Part shown: positions 1 through 12,672 of the stretch, in pieces
Layout of the letters: the number at the start of each line of letters is the position of its first letter
How positions within the stretch are numbered: the first letter of the stretch is position 1
Assembly: GCF_000979455.1 (NCBI RefSeq)
Contig: NZ_JJOY01000005.1
Location: 186,001 to 250,000 of the forward strand
Direction of reading: 5' to 3'
Length of the DNA stretch: 64,000 nt
Origin: Methanosarcina sp. 2.H.T.1A.6
GTDB taxonomy: Archaea; Halobacteriota; Methanosarcinia; Methanosarcinales; Methanosarcinaceae
The notes under the pieces: model-generated
The model's database searches: none
Seen by the model: the letters and a program-made list of their open reading frames with translations, nothing else
Told to the model about the DNA's origin: nothing
Made by a program: the position numbers and the translations under genes

Positions 1-373
1 CAGCAGTTCTGGAACTTATGAATATTTCAAGGAAGCCGTGTTGCTTGGGGACGAGTACCGGCCTGATGCCCTTACCCAGCCTGCTACAGGGGGAATTGTG
101 GGCGAGGTCACTCAGAACTCCAACGCAATCGGATACATAGGCGTTGCATATCTCGATGAGAGCGTAAAAGCCCTGAGCCTGGACGGTGGAAACGGCTCTG
201 AATACCCAAGCTCTGAAAACATTATCAGTGGTGCATACCCACTTTCAAGACCTCTCTACTTCTATACCAACGGGGAGCCCTCGGGCCTCACAAAGGAATT
301 CATCGACTATGTGATGAGTGAGGACGGGCAGAATCTGGTGCTTGAAGTCGGGTACTTCCCGATAAACCAGTAA
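1..373 (+). CDS. pstS: Phosphate ABC transporter substrate-binding protein PstS, C-terminal part
   Basis: The 5' end lies outside the window; the frame is open from base 2. It would bind phosphate outside the membrane and hand it to PstCA. The visible part begins with SSSGTYEYF, the phosphate-contacting loop typical of PstS, and continues through a periplasmic-binding fold ending in a short hydrophilic tail (YFPINQ) with a TAA stop. An internal GTG at 38 is not the real start because the conserved motif lies upstream of it. The pstC gene follows after 29 bases, so this is the first visible gene of a pst-phoU operon. Confidence 0.93.
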   Translation, partial: SSSGTYEYFKEAVLLGDEYRPDALTQPATGGIVGEVTQNSNAIGYIGVAYLDESVKALSLDGGNGSEYPSSENIISGAYPLSRPLYFYTNGEPSGLTKEFIDYVMSEDGQNLVLEVGYFPINQ

Positions 374-402
374 AATCGGAAAAACAATTTCAAGGGAATA
401 CT

Positions 403-1293
403 ATGCTCAACAGAAAGTATAAGGAAAAAACGATCGAATCGGTGCTTTTCTCAGTAAGTGCCCTTACTGTCGTCATCCTTTTCCTTATATGCCTCTTTTT
501 ATTCAGGGACGGTTTACTTCTTTTTAAAGACACGTCTCTTCTGGACTTTCTTACGGGAAAGTTCTGGTACCCGACATCCGTAAACAGGCAGTTCGGGTTA
601 TTGCCTCTGTTTTTCGGTTCACTTCTTGTTACTGCCGGAGCAATTCTTTTTGCTGTGCCTCTGGGGATTGCTTCTGCAATCTATATTTCCGAGATTGCGC
701 ACCCAAAGGTTGCGGATTTCCTTAAGCCCTTTATCGAGATCCTGGCAGGTATTCCTTCGGTTGTATTCGGGTTCTTCGGGCTTGTTGTACTGGTTCCGGT
801 TGTGCGGACCGCCTTTAACCTGCCCACGGGGCAAACTGCTCTCACAGGCTCCATTATGCTAGGGATTATGGCGCTTCCGACGATAATTACTATTTCGGAG
901 GATGCCATAAGTTCGGTCCCCAGTACTCTCAAGCAAGGTTCGCTTGCTCTTGGGGCCACAAGGTGGCAGACTATATACAAGGTCATAATCCCTGCAGCCC
1001 TTTCCGGAATTTCAGCAGCCGTAATGCTTGGCATAGGGAGGGCTATAGGGGAGACAATGACTGTCATGATGGTGACCGGAAATACTGCAATAATTCCTTC
1101 TTTTCCCGGAGGCATTCTGGACCCTGTGAGGACAATGACTGCCACAATCGCACTTGAGATGGGGGAGGTTCCCCAGGGAAGTACTCACTTTCATGCCCTC
1201 TTTGCGGTTGGGTCTGTACTTTTCATCATAACTTTCCTGATCAACCTGATTGCGGATTCAATTAAAAAGCGATACCGGTTCAAGGTGGACTGA
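403..1293 (+). CDS. pstC: Phosphate ABC transporter permease PstC
   Basis: Inner-membrane permease subunit of the high-affinity phosphate importer. The 296-residue protein has an N-terminal membrane segment (about 14-38), a further set of hydrophobic helices, and the cytoplasmic loop SLALGATRWQTIYKVIIPAALSG near residue 180-200, which is the EAA-type loop that docks on the ATPase PstB. The length is normal for PstC. It starts at ATG behind a purine-rich stretch, and its TGA is followed after two bases by the pstA ATG, so translation is probably coupled. Confidence 0.96.
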   Translation: MLNRKYKEKTIESVLFSVSALTVVILFLICLFLFRDGLLLFKDTSLLDFLTGKFWYPTSVNRQFGLLPLFFGSLLVTAGAILFAVPLGIASAIYISEIAHPKVADFLKPFIEILAGIPSVVFGFFGLVVLVPVVRTAFNLPTGQTALTGSIMLGIMALPTIITISEDAISSVPSTLKQGSLALGATRWQTIYKVIIPAALSGISAAVMLGIGRAIGETMTVMMVTGNTAIIPSFPGGILDPVRTMTATIALEMGEVPQGSTHFHALFAVGSVLFIITFLINLIADSIKKRYRFKVD

Positions 1294-1295
1294 GC

Positions 1296-2153
1296 ATGGG
1301 ATTGAATGCAAGAACAAGTGAAAAAATTGCCTTTGCACTGCTCAGGCTTGCAACACTGATGGTAGCAGGGTTTGTGCTGTTTATCCTTGCCTATATTGTC
1401 TATAATGGGTACAGTGTAATTAGCATTGAATTCCTTACCGAGATGCCCAGAAGGATGATGACGCAAGGCGGGATCTATCCGGCAATCGTGGGCACTTTAA
1501 CTCTTATCCTCGGGTCAATGGTTGTGGCTCTTCCCATGGGGATTCTGGCTGCCATCTACCTCAACGAGTACGCAGGAGAAACCCGAACTACCTGGCTTAT
1601 AGAAATGGCAATTAATAATCTTGCAGGAACTCCATCTGTGGTGTTCGGGCTTTTCGGGCTGGCACTGTTTGTTAAGTACTTTGGGTTTGGCCCTTCTATA
1701 CTTTCGGCCTCTCTAACCCTTTCTCTCCTGATCATTCCGGTGATTATCCGTTCCAGCCAGGAAGCCCTGATTACAGTCCCGAAAGAGTACCGGGAATCCT
1801 CTCTCGCGCTTGGGATCAGCAAATGGCAGACCATAAGGCATGTAGTACTGCCGGCAGCTATCCCGGGAATTGTTACAGGTTCCATCCTGAGTATTGGAAG
1901 GGTTGCAGGGGAAACGGCTCCTATTCTTCTTACGGGCGCAGCTTACTACCTGCCAAGGTTGCCTGACTCGATCTATTCCCAGTTCATGGCCCTTCCCTAC
2001 CATCTCTTCGTGCTGGCCACCGCCGGGACAAACATTGCCCAAACCAGGCCCCTTCAGTATGGCACGGCTCTGGTCCTTTTGATGATTGTGCTGGGCTTAA
2101 ACCTTATAGCGGTTCTGATCCGCAGGCATTACAGGCAAAAATTGAAAATTTGA
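1296..2153 (+). CDS. pstA: Phosphate ABC transporter permease PstA
   Basis: Second permease subunit, pairing with PstC in the membrane. The 285 residues hold about six hydrophobic helices and an EAA loop (SLALGISKWQTIRHVVLPAAIPG) around residue 170. The loop is very similar to that of PstC, as expected for paralogous partners. The start codon lies two bases after the pstC stop. A 53-base spacer with a GAGGT Shine-Dalgarno separates it from pstB. Function is secure from family and operon context. Confidence 0.96.
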   Translation: MGLNARTSEKIAFALLRLATLMVAGFVLFILAYIVYNGYSVISIEFLTEMPRRMMTQGGIYPAIVGTLTLILGSMVVALPMGILAAIYLNEYAGETRTTWLIEMAINNLAGTPSVVFGLFGLALFVKYFGFGPSILSASLTLSLLIIPVIIRSSQEALITVPKEYRESSLALGISKWQTIRHVVLPAAIPGIVTGSILSIGRVAGETAPILLTGAAYYLPRLPDSIYSQFMALPYHLFVLATAGTNIAQTRPLQYGTALVLLMIVLGLNLIAVLIRRHYRQKLKI

Positions 2154-2206
2154 TTTAAGTTTTGTTAATAACGTATCAGGGTTTATATGATAATTGAGGT
2201 CCATAA

Positions 2207-2983
2207 ATGACTGAAGCTGTTCAAAACGTAGCTCTGCCCCAGATAAAAGTAGAAAACCTTAATCTGTGGTACGGGGAAAAGCAGGCTCTTAATAATATCT
2301 CCATGCATATCCCCAAAAACAGCGTAACCGCTCTTATAGGTCCTTCCGGTTGCGGAAAGTCTACCTTCATCCGGTGTTTTAACAGGATGAACGATCTTAT
2401 CAAGAACTGCAGGGTCGAAGGTAAAATCTCGATTGAAGGCAAGGATATCTATGGAACGGGCGTGGATGTTGTTGACCTCCGGAAACGTGTTGGAATGGTT
2501 TTCCAGAAGCCTAATCCTTTCCCGATGTCCATTTACGACAACATCGCATATGGGCCGCGTATTCATGGTATAACTAAGAAAGATCTGGATGGTGTTGTCG
2601 AGGGTGCCCTTCGTTCGGCTGCCATCTGGGATGAGACCTCAGACCGGCTCAAGTCTCCTGCCCTTTCCTTGAGTGGGGGGCAGCAGCAAAGGCTTTGTAT
2701 TGCCAGGACTCTGGCAGTAAAGCCCGAAATCATTCTTTTCGATGAGCCCTGCAGTGCTCTTGATCCTATTTCAACATCAAGGATCGAAGAACTGATCATT
2801 AACCTTAAAAAAGATTATACGATAGTAATTGTAACTCATAATATGCAACAAGCGGCAAGGATTTCGGACTACACGGGCTTTTTCCTAATGGGTGAACTGA
2901 TTGAGTTCGGTCAGACAAGGCAGATTTTTCAAAATCCTATGGAACAAAGCACTGAGGATTATATTACTGGTAGGTTTGGGTGA
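2207..2983 (+). CDS. pstB: Phosphate ABC transporter ATP-binding protein PstB
   Basis: ATPase that drives phosphate import through PstCA. In 258 residues it shows a Walker A motif GPSGCGKST at 45-53, the ABC signature LSGGQQQR at about 155-162, Walker B ILFDEP at 176-181 and a switch histidine in [24 protein letters not shown] after the Q-loop is characteristic of PstB. Ribosome binding is probably at GAGGT about six bases before the ATG. The stop overlaps the region where phoU begins. Confidence 0.97.
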   Translation: MTEAVQNVALPQIKVENLNLWYGEKQALNNISMHIPKNSVTALIGPSGCGKSTFIRCFNRMNDLIKNCRVEGKISIEGKDIYGTGVDVVDLRKRVGMVFQKPNPFPMSIYDNIAYGPRIHGITKKDLDGVVEGALRSAAIWDETSDRLKSPALSLSGGQQQRLCIARTLAVKPEIILFDEPCSALDPISTSRIEELIINLKKDYTIVIVTHNMQQAARISDYTGFFLMGELIEFGQTRQIFQNPMEQSTEDYITGRFG

Positions 2984-2988
2984 TTAAT

Positions 2989-3639
2989 ATGGTTCGAGAA
3001 CGATATCTAAGGCAGCTGGACCTGCTCAAGGAGTCCGTACTTTCTCTCGGGGAAATGTCTGAACTGATTTTTCACGACTCCATGGAGGCGGTTATAGACC
3101 TCAATGTCGAGCTTGCCAAAAAGACGCTTGCCCTTGAGCCGGAAGCAGATAAACTTGAGGAAGGAATCGAGGTTTCGATTTTTGACCTGCTTGCGCTTCA
3201 GCAGCCCATGGCCAGCGACCTCAGGCTTGTTGTGTCGGCGCTTAAGATGGCTGCAGACCTTAGAAGGGTCGTGGGGCTTTCAATCAATATTGCCAAAATT
3301 CCCGGAAAAATCGAAGGTGGGCATGTGAAACCGCTCATAGATACCAAAAGAATGGCAGATATTACCGCAGATATGATTGCAAATTCCATCAAAGCTTTCG
3401 AGACGCGGGACCCTGAACTTGCAAGAGCGACAGCTGCCCGGGATGAAGAGGTCGATCAGATCTTTTATGCGGTCTGGGTAGAGTTAATCGAAATGATGGC
3501 TAAAGATACAAGTATTATTTCCAAAGCCACACATTTGCTCTTCCTGATCCGCTACCTGGAAAGGATTGCAGACCACTGCTGCAACATCTGTGAGAGTGTT
3601 GTCTATCTTACGACGGCTGAACGCATTAAGTTAAACTGA
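2989..3639 (+). CDS. phoU: Phosphate-uptake regulator PhoU
   Basis: A cytoplasmic all-helical PhoU protein of about 216 residues that in other organisms restrains the Pst transporter when phosphate is sufficient. Two PhoU repeats are visible, each with the E/D-x-x-x-D metal-binding type (for example LEPEADKLEEGIE and ARDEEVDQIF). I prefer the ATG at 2989, which has GGTGA five bases upstream; an in-frame GTG at 2980 overlapping the pstB stop is the alternative. It is the last gene of the pst operon and is followed by a long T-rich run (about 3650-3830) suited to transcription termination. Confidence 0.92.
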   Translation: MVRERYLRQLDLLKESVLSLGEMSELIFHDSMEAVIDLNVELAKKTLALEPEADKLEEGIEVSIFDLLALQQPMASDLRLVVSALKMAADLRRVVGLSINIAKIPGKIEGGHVKPLIDTKRMADITADMIANSIKAFETRDPELARATAARDEEVDQIFYAVWVELIEMMAKDTSIISKATHLLFLIRYLERIADHCCNICESVVYLTTAERIKLN

Positions 3640-3840
3640 AACGGCTTTCTGGCTGTTTTCCTTCATTTTTTCTTTTCTTTTCTTTTTATCCGCTGCATCT
3701 TTTTTCTTTCCTTTTCTCTTCTGCATCTTTTTTCGTTTCTGTCATTTTTGTTTTCTCTCATTTTTTTCCTTTTACTCAAGTTTTTATTTTTTCGCCCCTT
3801 TTTCTCTCTTATTTCTCAATCTTTCAGTGATGTACATGTT

Positions 3841-3858
3841 TTAAGTATGTTTATAAGC
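3841..3858 (+). promoter_or_regulatory. Putative TATA region of pyrC
   Basis: Two TATA-like stretches, TTTAAGTA and TTTATAAG, end about 13 bases before the pyrC ATG. No Shine-Dalgarno is seen in the bases just before the ATG (ATAGACGCCC). If the first box is used the transcript would start at or next to the ATG, giving a leaderless mRNA. This is inference from spacing alone. Confidence 0.45.
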
Positions 3859-3870
3859 ATATAGACGCCC

Positions 3871-5274
3871 ATGCCTGATATTCATATCAAAAATACGAGG
3901 ATTTATTATAATAACTCTCTTCAGTCTGCCGAAATCCTTATTGAGAACGGCAAAATCACTAAAATCGGAAAGGACTTCAGGGTTTCAAGTTCGGACATGG
4001 TAATAGATGCAGGGGGTGCACTTACTCTGCCTGCCGGAATTGACGTGCATGTCCATTTCAGGGAACCGGGCATGACTCTAAAGGAAAACTGGTACACAGG
4101 GTCATGCTCTGCAGCTGCCGGGGGTATTGCCACTGTTATTGACCAGCCAAACACCATACCTCCTACAACAGACAGGCGCACTTTTGAACAGAAGCTCAAA
4201 CTTGCCCGGAACAAGTCAATTGTTGACTTCGGGATTAACGGCGGGGTTACGGGAAACATAGAGAAGCTCAAAGAACTCTGGAGGCTGGGAGTCACGGCTT
4301 TCGGGGAAATCTTCATGGCTGAGTCTACGGGCGGGCTAAACATCAATGAAGAAACATTTGAAGAAGCCCTTGCTGAGATCAAACGCCTTGGAGCCCTTGC
4401 TACAATCCATGCCGAGGATGAAAAGATGCGCCTTGAAATGGAGCAGCTGTTGAAAGATGATGTTTCTTATGAGTACCATTCAAGGGTACGCCCAAACGAA
4501 TGCGAGGCATCGGCTGTCAAGAGTGCTCTTGAACTCATTTCCAAACTCCAGGTCAGGGCACATTTCTGTCATCTAAGTACGCTTGAAGCTGTGGGAATGG
4601 TACGAAAAGAGAAATATCTTGCAAAAAGAGAAAACAAAACATCCCTTTTTACATGTGAGGTTGCTCCTCATCACCTGTTTCTCTCTACGAAGGATTGGGA
4701 GAGGCTCAGGTCTTTTGGCAAAATGAACCCTCCTCTGAGGGGAAGCCATAGCATCAAAGCGCTTGTAAATGGGTTGAATGACGGGACTATTGATATGGTG
4801 GCGTCAGACCATGCTCCACATCTTGAGTCTGAAAAGGATGTCGATATCAGGGTAGCTCCTTCCGGGGTGCCTGGGGTTGAAACCCTTATGCCTCTCATGC
4901 TTGCCGCGGTCAGAAAAAATATCCTGCCCCTTTCACAGATGATTATGGTAACAAGCAGAAACCCTGCAAAGGCTTTCGGGCTGGATCTTCAGGGAAAAGG
5001 CCGGCTTGAAGTGGGGTTTGATGCAGATCTTATAATTGTAGATCCACGCAACCTTCAACCCATAAAAGCTGAAATGCTGCACAGTAAAGCTGGCTGGACG
5101 CCTTTTGAAGGAATGGACGCGGTCTTTCCGCAATATACACTCTCCAGAGGCGAGGTAATCTGGATAGAAGAGTCCATTAATGCAAAGCAGGGAAGGGGTA
5201 AGTTCCTTGAAGGCGGCGGAACAAGGTTAGAAGAAGATGATGAAGAAAACTCTGAAGAGGCCGGATATGATTGA
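3871..5274 (+). CDS. pyrC: Dihydroorotase
   Basis: Third step of pyrimidine synthesis: cyclisation of N-carbamoyl-aspartate to dihydroorotate. The 467-residue amidohydrolase shows the metal-binding DVHVHFREPG (His60, His62), a later HAEDE, RAHFCHLST and the catalytic ASDHAPH motif. Where many class I dihydroorotases carry a carboxylated lysine in an FK-[IV]-F motif, this protein reads AFGEIFMAES (around residue 143-151), so the bridging ligand may differ. The C-terminal about 25 residues are very acidic and look disordered. The gene is alone, convergent with the KH-domain gene downstream, and probably leaderless. Confidence 0.93.
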   Translation: MPDIHIKNTRIYYNNSLQSAEILIENGKITKIGKDFRVSSSDMVIDAGGALTLPAGIDVHVHFREPGMTLKENWYTGSCSAAAGGIATVIDQPNTIPPTTDRRTFEQKLKLARNKSIVDFGINGGVTGNIEKLKELWRLGVTAFGEIFMAESTGGLNINEETFEEALAEIKRLGALATIHAEDEKMRLEMEQLLKDDVSYEYHSRVRPNECEASAVKSALELISKLQVRAHFCHLSTLEAVGMVRKEKYLAKRENKTSLFTCEVAPHHLFLSTKDWERLRSFGKMNPPLRGSHSIKALVNGLNDGTIDMVASDHAPHLESEKDVDIRVAPSGVPGVETLMPLMLAAVRKNILPLSQMIMVTSRNPAKAFGLDLQGKGRLEVGFDADLIIVDPRNLQPIKAEMLHSKAGWTPFEGMDAVFPQYTLSRGEVIWIEESINAKQGRGKFLEGGGTRLEEDDEENSEEAGYD

Positions 5275-5305
5275 GCTTCCGGAACTCTCCATTTTAAACA
5301 CTTTT

Positions 5306-5854
5306 TTAGTAATATTCAATTGAGTCCAGCTGGGAATGTAATAGCTCCTGATGCTTCTTTTCAAGGAACTTATATACCGCGCCGTGTGTAGCTCCGTCAA
5401 GCAGCATTTTTATGGCTGTTCGGATTATGGTGTTCTGTTCAGGGTATCCGAGTATGGATACGGTTTTTCCGTATACTGATATCTTGACATTTATCAGGCT
5501 TTCTGCAAGCTCTCTGGTTCGTCCACCTCTCCCTATAATCCTGCCTTTTACGCGCTGGAGCTCTTTTGGAGTGGTGGCGACGTCGGATAGGTCAATGATC
5601 TCAAGCATTAACATGTCATCTTCAAGGATTCCAAGGGCTTTTTCGGGACTAAAACCTCTTCCTATAGCTTTGAGGGTTTCAAGAATCCTGAATTCTTTCA
5701 ATGGATCTTCCCCGCAGGTAATATCGATTTTTCCGCTGTCGCTGTCTATGTCTAGTTGACAAGCGGTTTTGTCCTCGATAAATTTCTTTGTTTCTCCTTT
5801 AGGACCAATAATTGCTCCGATTCGCTCTTTGGGAATTTTAAGATACTGAGTCAT
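5306..5854 (-). CDS. KH-domain RNA-binding protein (archaeal Pno1/Dim2-like)
   Basis: A 182-residue protein with two KH domains: the first GxxG loop is GPKG at 17-20 and the second GRGG at 108-111 (GRIIGRGGRTRELAE). Its family is the archaeal relative of eukaryotic Pno1/Dim2, which binds the 3' end region of small-subunit rRNA during maturation; that role here is inferred. Its ATG overlaps the stop of the RIO1 kinase gene by four bases. The order aIF1A, RIO1, KH fits a joint function in small-subunit biogenesis, and the rRNA operon lies just beyond the divergent promoter region. Confidence 0.9.
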   Translation of the reverse strand: MTQYLKIPKERIGAIIGPKGETKKFIEDKTACQLDIDSDSGKIDITCGEDPLKEFRILETLKAIGRGFSPEKALGILEDDMLMLEIIDLSDVATTPKELQRVKGRIIGRGGRTRELAESLINVKISVYGKTVSILGYPEQNTIIRTAIKMLLDGATHGAVYKFLEKKHQELLHSQLDSIEYY

Positions 5855-6633
5855 GTTGTTTCCGCCTGTATTTTTGAAAGCAGTTCTTCAGGTTTGTCTG
5901 TTATTCCATAGCGGCTGAAGAACCTGAGTATATTTTGCACGTCTCTGTAGAGAAACTCTCTGGCATTAGGGTGTTCTAGAGTCACAGACTGCCCCATGTC
6001 GATGAAAATCGGGGTCGTATCTGCCGGATCAATGAGGATATTGTATTCACTCAGGTCGGCATGGACGAGATTCGCTTCTTTATTGAGGAGGCGCATATAT
6101 TCGACGATTCTGTCATAAACAAGCTTTGCTTCATCGTTTTCCAGGTGCGTGTTCTTCAATAGGGGATAGGGCACCTTTTCTTCTCCCATGAACTCCATTA
6201 TAAGAATATTTTTCTCCGCAACCAGTGGCTCAGGCACTCGTATTCCTGCGCTCTTTGCACGCGTCAGGTTCTGGAATTCCTTGCGTGTCCATGCAAAAAT
6301 GATGTCTCGCCTGTTATTTCTAATGTTTGTGAAGCGAGGGTCTTTCATAATATAGGCATCCATCGCCTTGAAAGTGCTGCTGGCCATTCTGTATATCTTT
6401 ATTGCCAGTTCTCTTTCCTCACCTTCTGCATAGAAGACATTTGCTTCCTTTCCAGTACTGATCGAGCCCCCCAACGCCTTTATTATGCCTTTATTGGAAA
6501 GGGTATAAAGGACTTTAAGGGTGGGCACGTCGAATACATTTTCTTCCACCTTCAGCCTGGAGGAGTCTTTCTCCCTGGCACGCGCTTTATCTTTGGCGCT
6601 GTCAAGGCGCCTTATTTTCTCGTCCTGGTCCAT
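5851..6633 (-). CDS. rio1: RIO1-type serine protein kinase
   Basis: An atypical protein kinase/ATPase that takes part in late small-subunit ribosome maturation. The 260 residues include the nucleotide loop STGKEANVF at 59-67, an invariant lysine in LAIKIYR (Lys79), the catalytic loop HADLSEYN with Asp193 and Asn198, and the metal-binding IDMGQ (Asp212). The N-terminal 30 residues are highly charged. AAAGGA, overlapping the end of the upstream aIF1A frame, is a suitable ribosome-binding site for the ATG. Both gene junctions (seven bases upstream, four-base overlap downstream) indicate one operon. Confidence 0.95.
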   Translation of the reverse strand: MDQDEKIRRLDSAKDKARAREKDSSRLKVEENVFDVPTLKVLYTLSNKGIIKALGGSISTGKEANVFYAEGEERELAIKIYRMASSTFKAMDAYIMKDPRFTNIRNNRRDIIFAWTRKEFQNLTRAKSAGIRVPEPLVAEKNILIMEFMGEEKVPYPLLKNTHLENDEAKLVYDRIVEYMRLLNKEANLVHADLSEYNILIDPADTTPIFIDMGQSVTLEHPNAREFLYRDVQNILRFFSRYGITDKPEELLSKIQAETT

Positions 6634-6640
6634 TACTATG

Positions 6641-6970
6641 TTATCCTTTCAGGTACCCTTTTCTCTCGAGCCAGTCTACCTGTGGCCTTGTGTATTTCCA
6701 TATAACGTCTGCCTTTTCGTTCTGAAACTCCCATGGCACAACGATGACAACATCTCCCTCTCTAATCCAGGTTTTCTTCTTCATCGAACCCGGAATTCTC
6801 CCCATACGGACGACTCCATCTATGCAACGGAGCTTAAGACGGTTTGCACCAAGGAGACTTTCAACGGTTGCCAGAATCTCGTTATTTTCCCTGCGCGGAG
6901 TACGTATTCTTGTTACTGTCTCTTCCGTGCTGGGATTGGCTTTTGATATAGGTTTCTTTAAGTCCGCCAG
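6641..6970 (-). CDS. Translation initiation factor aIF1A with an apparent CTG start
   Basis: Archaeal IF1A (OB-fold) that binds the A site of the small subunit during initiation. The frame encodes 109 residues, normal for the family, with [27 protein letters not shown] and VIVVPWEFQ, followed by the family's basic tail. Reading upstream there is a stop (TAA) shortly before the conserved N-terminus and no ATG, GTG or TTG before the OB-fold. The only sensible start is the CTG at 6970-6968 (CTG GCG GAC), six bases after GAGGT. It is the first gene of the minus-strand operon with RIO1 and the KH gene. Identity is firm; the start codon is inference. Confidence 0.9.
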   Translation of the reverse strand: MADLKKPISKANPSTEETVTRIRTPRRENNEILATVESLLGANRLKLRCIDGVVRMGRIPGSMKKKTWIREGDVVIVVPWEFQNEKADVIWKYTRPQVDWLERKGYLKG

Positions 6971-7334
6971 TGTGATACCTCGTTATATGTAGTTTGCAAT
7001 TATTATATTATTTTTAATTTTTATACCCTATATATCCTATATCTCTTTTTTCGGGCTTTAAGGTTATTCATCGTGCCGCTTTCAACTTCCTGTTGTTATT
7101 TTAATGCTGCGCTTTTCTGCTTTCTTTTTATCCATTCTTATTATTATTATTTTTTATGTGATTTGCCTGGCGACAGGTATATATATCTGATACATGTTTG
7201 TATGTCTCACACGTAAAACAAGCGTGCACCGCTCTTGAATTATTAATTCCTGGGTGGGATTCAGGAACTGAAAAAAACAAAATTTCATTATATGTTATGT
7301 TTGTTTTTCTATACAATGTTGCCTGAATGAAAAG
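6971..7334. other. Divergent intergenic region between the aIF1A operon and rRNA promoters
   Basis: AT-rich, no gene. The left end (about 7000-7030) holds TATA-like DNA suited to the minus-strand aIF1A promoter. A further TATATATCTGATACATG stretch near 7179 might be an additional rRNA promoter, but it lacks the shared box of the three sites downstream. The frame at 7128-7316 on the minus strand does not look like a protein. Confidence 0.5.
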
Positions 7335-7346
7335 CTTTATATACTA
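7335..7346 (+). promoter_or_regulatory. rRNA promoter P1 TATA box
   Basis: The 12-base box CTTTATATACTA is the first of three identical copies before 16S rRNA. It is followed by AAAACTCGTGTATG, so transcription would start about 25 bases downstream. Confidence 0.75.
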
Positions 7347-7457
7347 AAACTCGTGTATGTATGTTTCCAGTACCAGCACGAATATTATTGTGTTGGTTGG
7401 TTCTCTCATAGTCATGTGGTTTGATATTTCGTCTTTTTTCAAAAGAGAAATACAATG

Positions 7458-7469
7458 CTTTATATACTA
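7458..7469 (+). promoter_or_regulatory. rRNA promoter P2 TATA box
   Basis: Second identical copy of CTTTATATACTA, 123 bases after P1, followed by TGAGCGTGTAC. The DNA upstream of P2 and P3 is also related (TCTCATAGTCA near 7403 and TCTCATAGCAA near 7526), which points to a duplicated promoter unit. Confidence 0.8.
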
Positions 7470-7575
7470 TGAGCGTGTACATATATCTCTCTCTGGCGTG
7501 GATCTCAAATCCCGCGAGAAAGTTTTCTCATAGCAATCTGGCGAAGGTTCTTCCTGTCAAGGGGGGATTCGATAC

Positions 7576-7587
7576 CTTTATATACTA
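7576..7587 (+). promoter_or_regulatory. rRNA promoter P3 TATA box
   Basis: Third identical copy of CTTTATATACTA, 118 bases after P2, followed by TGAGTGCGTAAC, close to the sequence after P2. It would give a leader of about 200 bases before 16S rRNA. Confidence 0.8.
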
Positions 7588-7691
7588 TGAGTGCGTAACT
7601 ATAATTTCCTGCATCATAAATGCAGCAATTACTACTCATTATTAATTTGGTGGAGACAGGAGTTATTTTTTCTGTCTGACGAGGATTTGTC

Positions 7692-7715
7692 GGTTCGGTT
7701 AATTCTGGGTGATAG
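7692..7715 (+). other. 16S rRNA processing stem, 5' strand
   Basis: GTTCGGTT and CTGGGTGATAG here can pair in nested order with CTATCACCCAG (9305-9315) and AACCGAAC (9325-9332) downstream of 16S. Unpaired bases between the blocks fit a bulge-helix-bulge cut by the archaeal splicing endonuclease. Pairing is seen; cleavage is inferred. Confidence 0.75.
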
Positions 7716-7813
7716 ATGTTTCAACATCTATCGCGAAATGAACTAACTGAATTGCTAGTTGTTAGTGCAAGTTTCTGCGACCAAGACCTTTAAGGAACAA
7801 AGTGTGTATAACA

Positions 7814-9291
<1,478 letters not shown>

Positions 9292-9304
9292 AAGCATAAA
9301 AACA

Positions 9305-9332
9305 CTATCACCCAGATGCCGATAAACCGAAC
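9305..9332 (+). other. 16S rRNA processing stem, 3' strand
   Basis: Partner of 7692-7715: CTATCACCCAG followed by AACCGAAC, in the order needed for a nested helix around 16S rRNA. Confidence 0.75.
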
Positions 9333-9376
9333 AAATCCTCAACTCTGAGATCCTTTGTGGATCTCTAGTCTCTCTC

Positions 9377-9449
9377 GGGCTTGTAGATCAGCTGGAAGAT
9401 CGCTGCCTTTGCAAGGCAGAGGCCCTGGGTTCAAATCCCAGCAAGTCCA
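9377..9449 (+). tRNA. tRNA-Ala (TGC anticodon)
   Basis: 73-base cloverleaf between 16S and 23S rRNA. Acceptor arms GGGCTTG and CAAGTCC pair with one G-U; the anticodon loop TTTGCAA gives TGC; the T arm is CTGGG TTCAAAT CCCAG. CCA is not encoded. A tRNA-Ala in this spacer is usual in euryarchaea. Confidence 0.97.
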
Positions 9450-9556
9450 TTTTTGTGCACCCGGTAAGTAGTTTACCGGGGAAGGGTGGATAGCCTGCGC
9501 GGAACCGCGGGCATATGAAGTCGTGTATAGGTGCTGTATATTGAACGCTAACTGGA

Positions 9557-9568
9557 CCTGGTTAGGTG
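9557..9568 (+). other. 23S rRNA processing stem, 5' strand
   Basis: CCTG then TTAGGTG can pair with CACCTAA then CAGG at 12468-12480 beyond 23S rRNA, giving an interrupted helix like that around 16S. Inference from complementarity. Confidence 0.6.
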
Positions 9569-9574
9569 TAACAG

Positions 9575-12450
<2,876 letters not shown>

Positions 12451-12467
12451 TAACTATCCGTTCCTTT

Positions 12468-12480
12468 CACCTAATTCAGG
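12468..12480 (+). other. 23S rRNA processing stem, 3' strand
   Basis: CACCTAATTCAGG, complementary to 9557-9568 upstream of 23S rRNA. Confidence 0.6.
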
Positions 12481-12545
12481 TCCAGGCGAAATTCAGTATG
12501 CAGCACCCCTATACATGACTTCTTTCCTATCCCCTTTATAAGGTC

Positions 12546-12672
12546 GAGCTTGGCGGCCATAGCGGCAGGGCAACTCCTGTACCCTTTCCGAACACAGAAG
12601 ATAAGCCTGTCCACGTTCCTTACTGTACTGAAGTGTGCGAGCCTTCGGGAACTCTGGATCGCTGCCAAACTC
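12546..12672 (+). rRNA. rrf: 5S ribosomal RNA
   Basis: About 125 bases. The ends pair (GAG-TTGGCGGC with GCTGCCAA-CTC) to form helix I, and the inner sequence GGCGGCCATAGCGGCAGGGC and CCGAACACAGAAGATAAGCC is typical of archaeal 5S rRNA. It is the last gene of the rRNA operon; a T-rich stretch follows. Confidence 0.95.
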
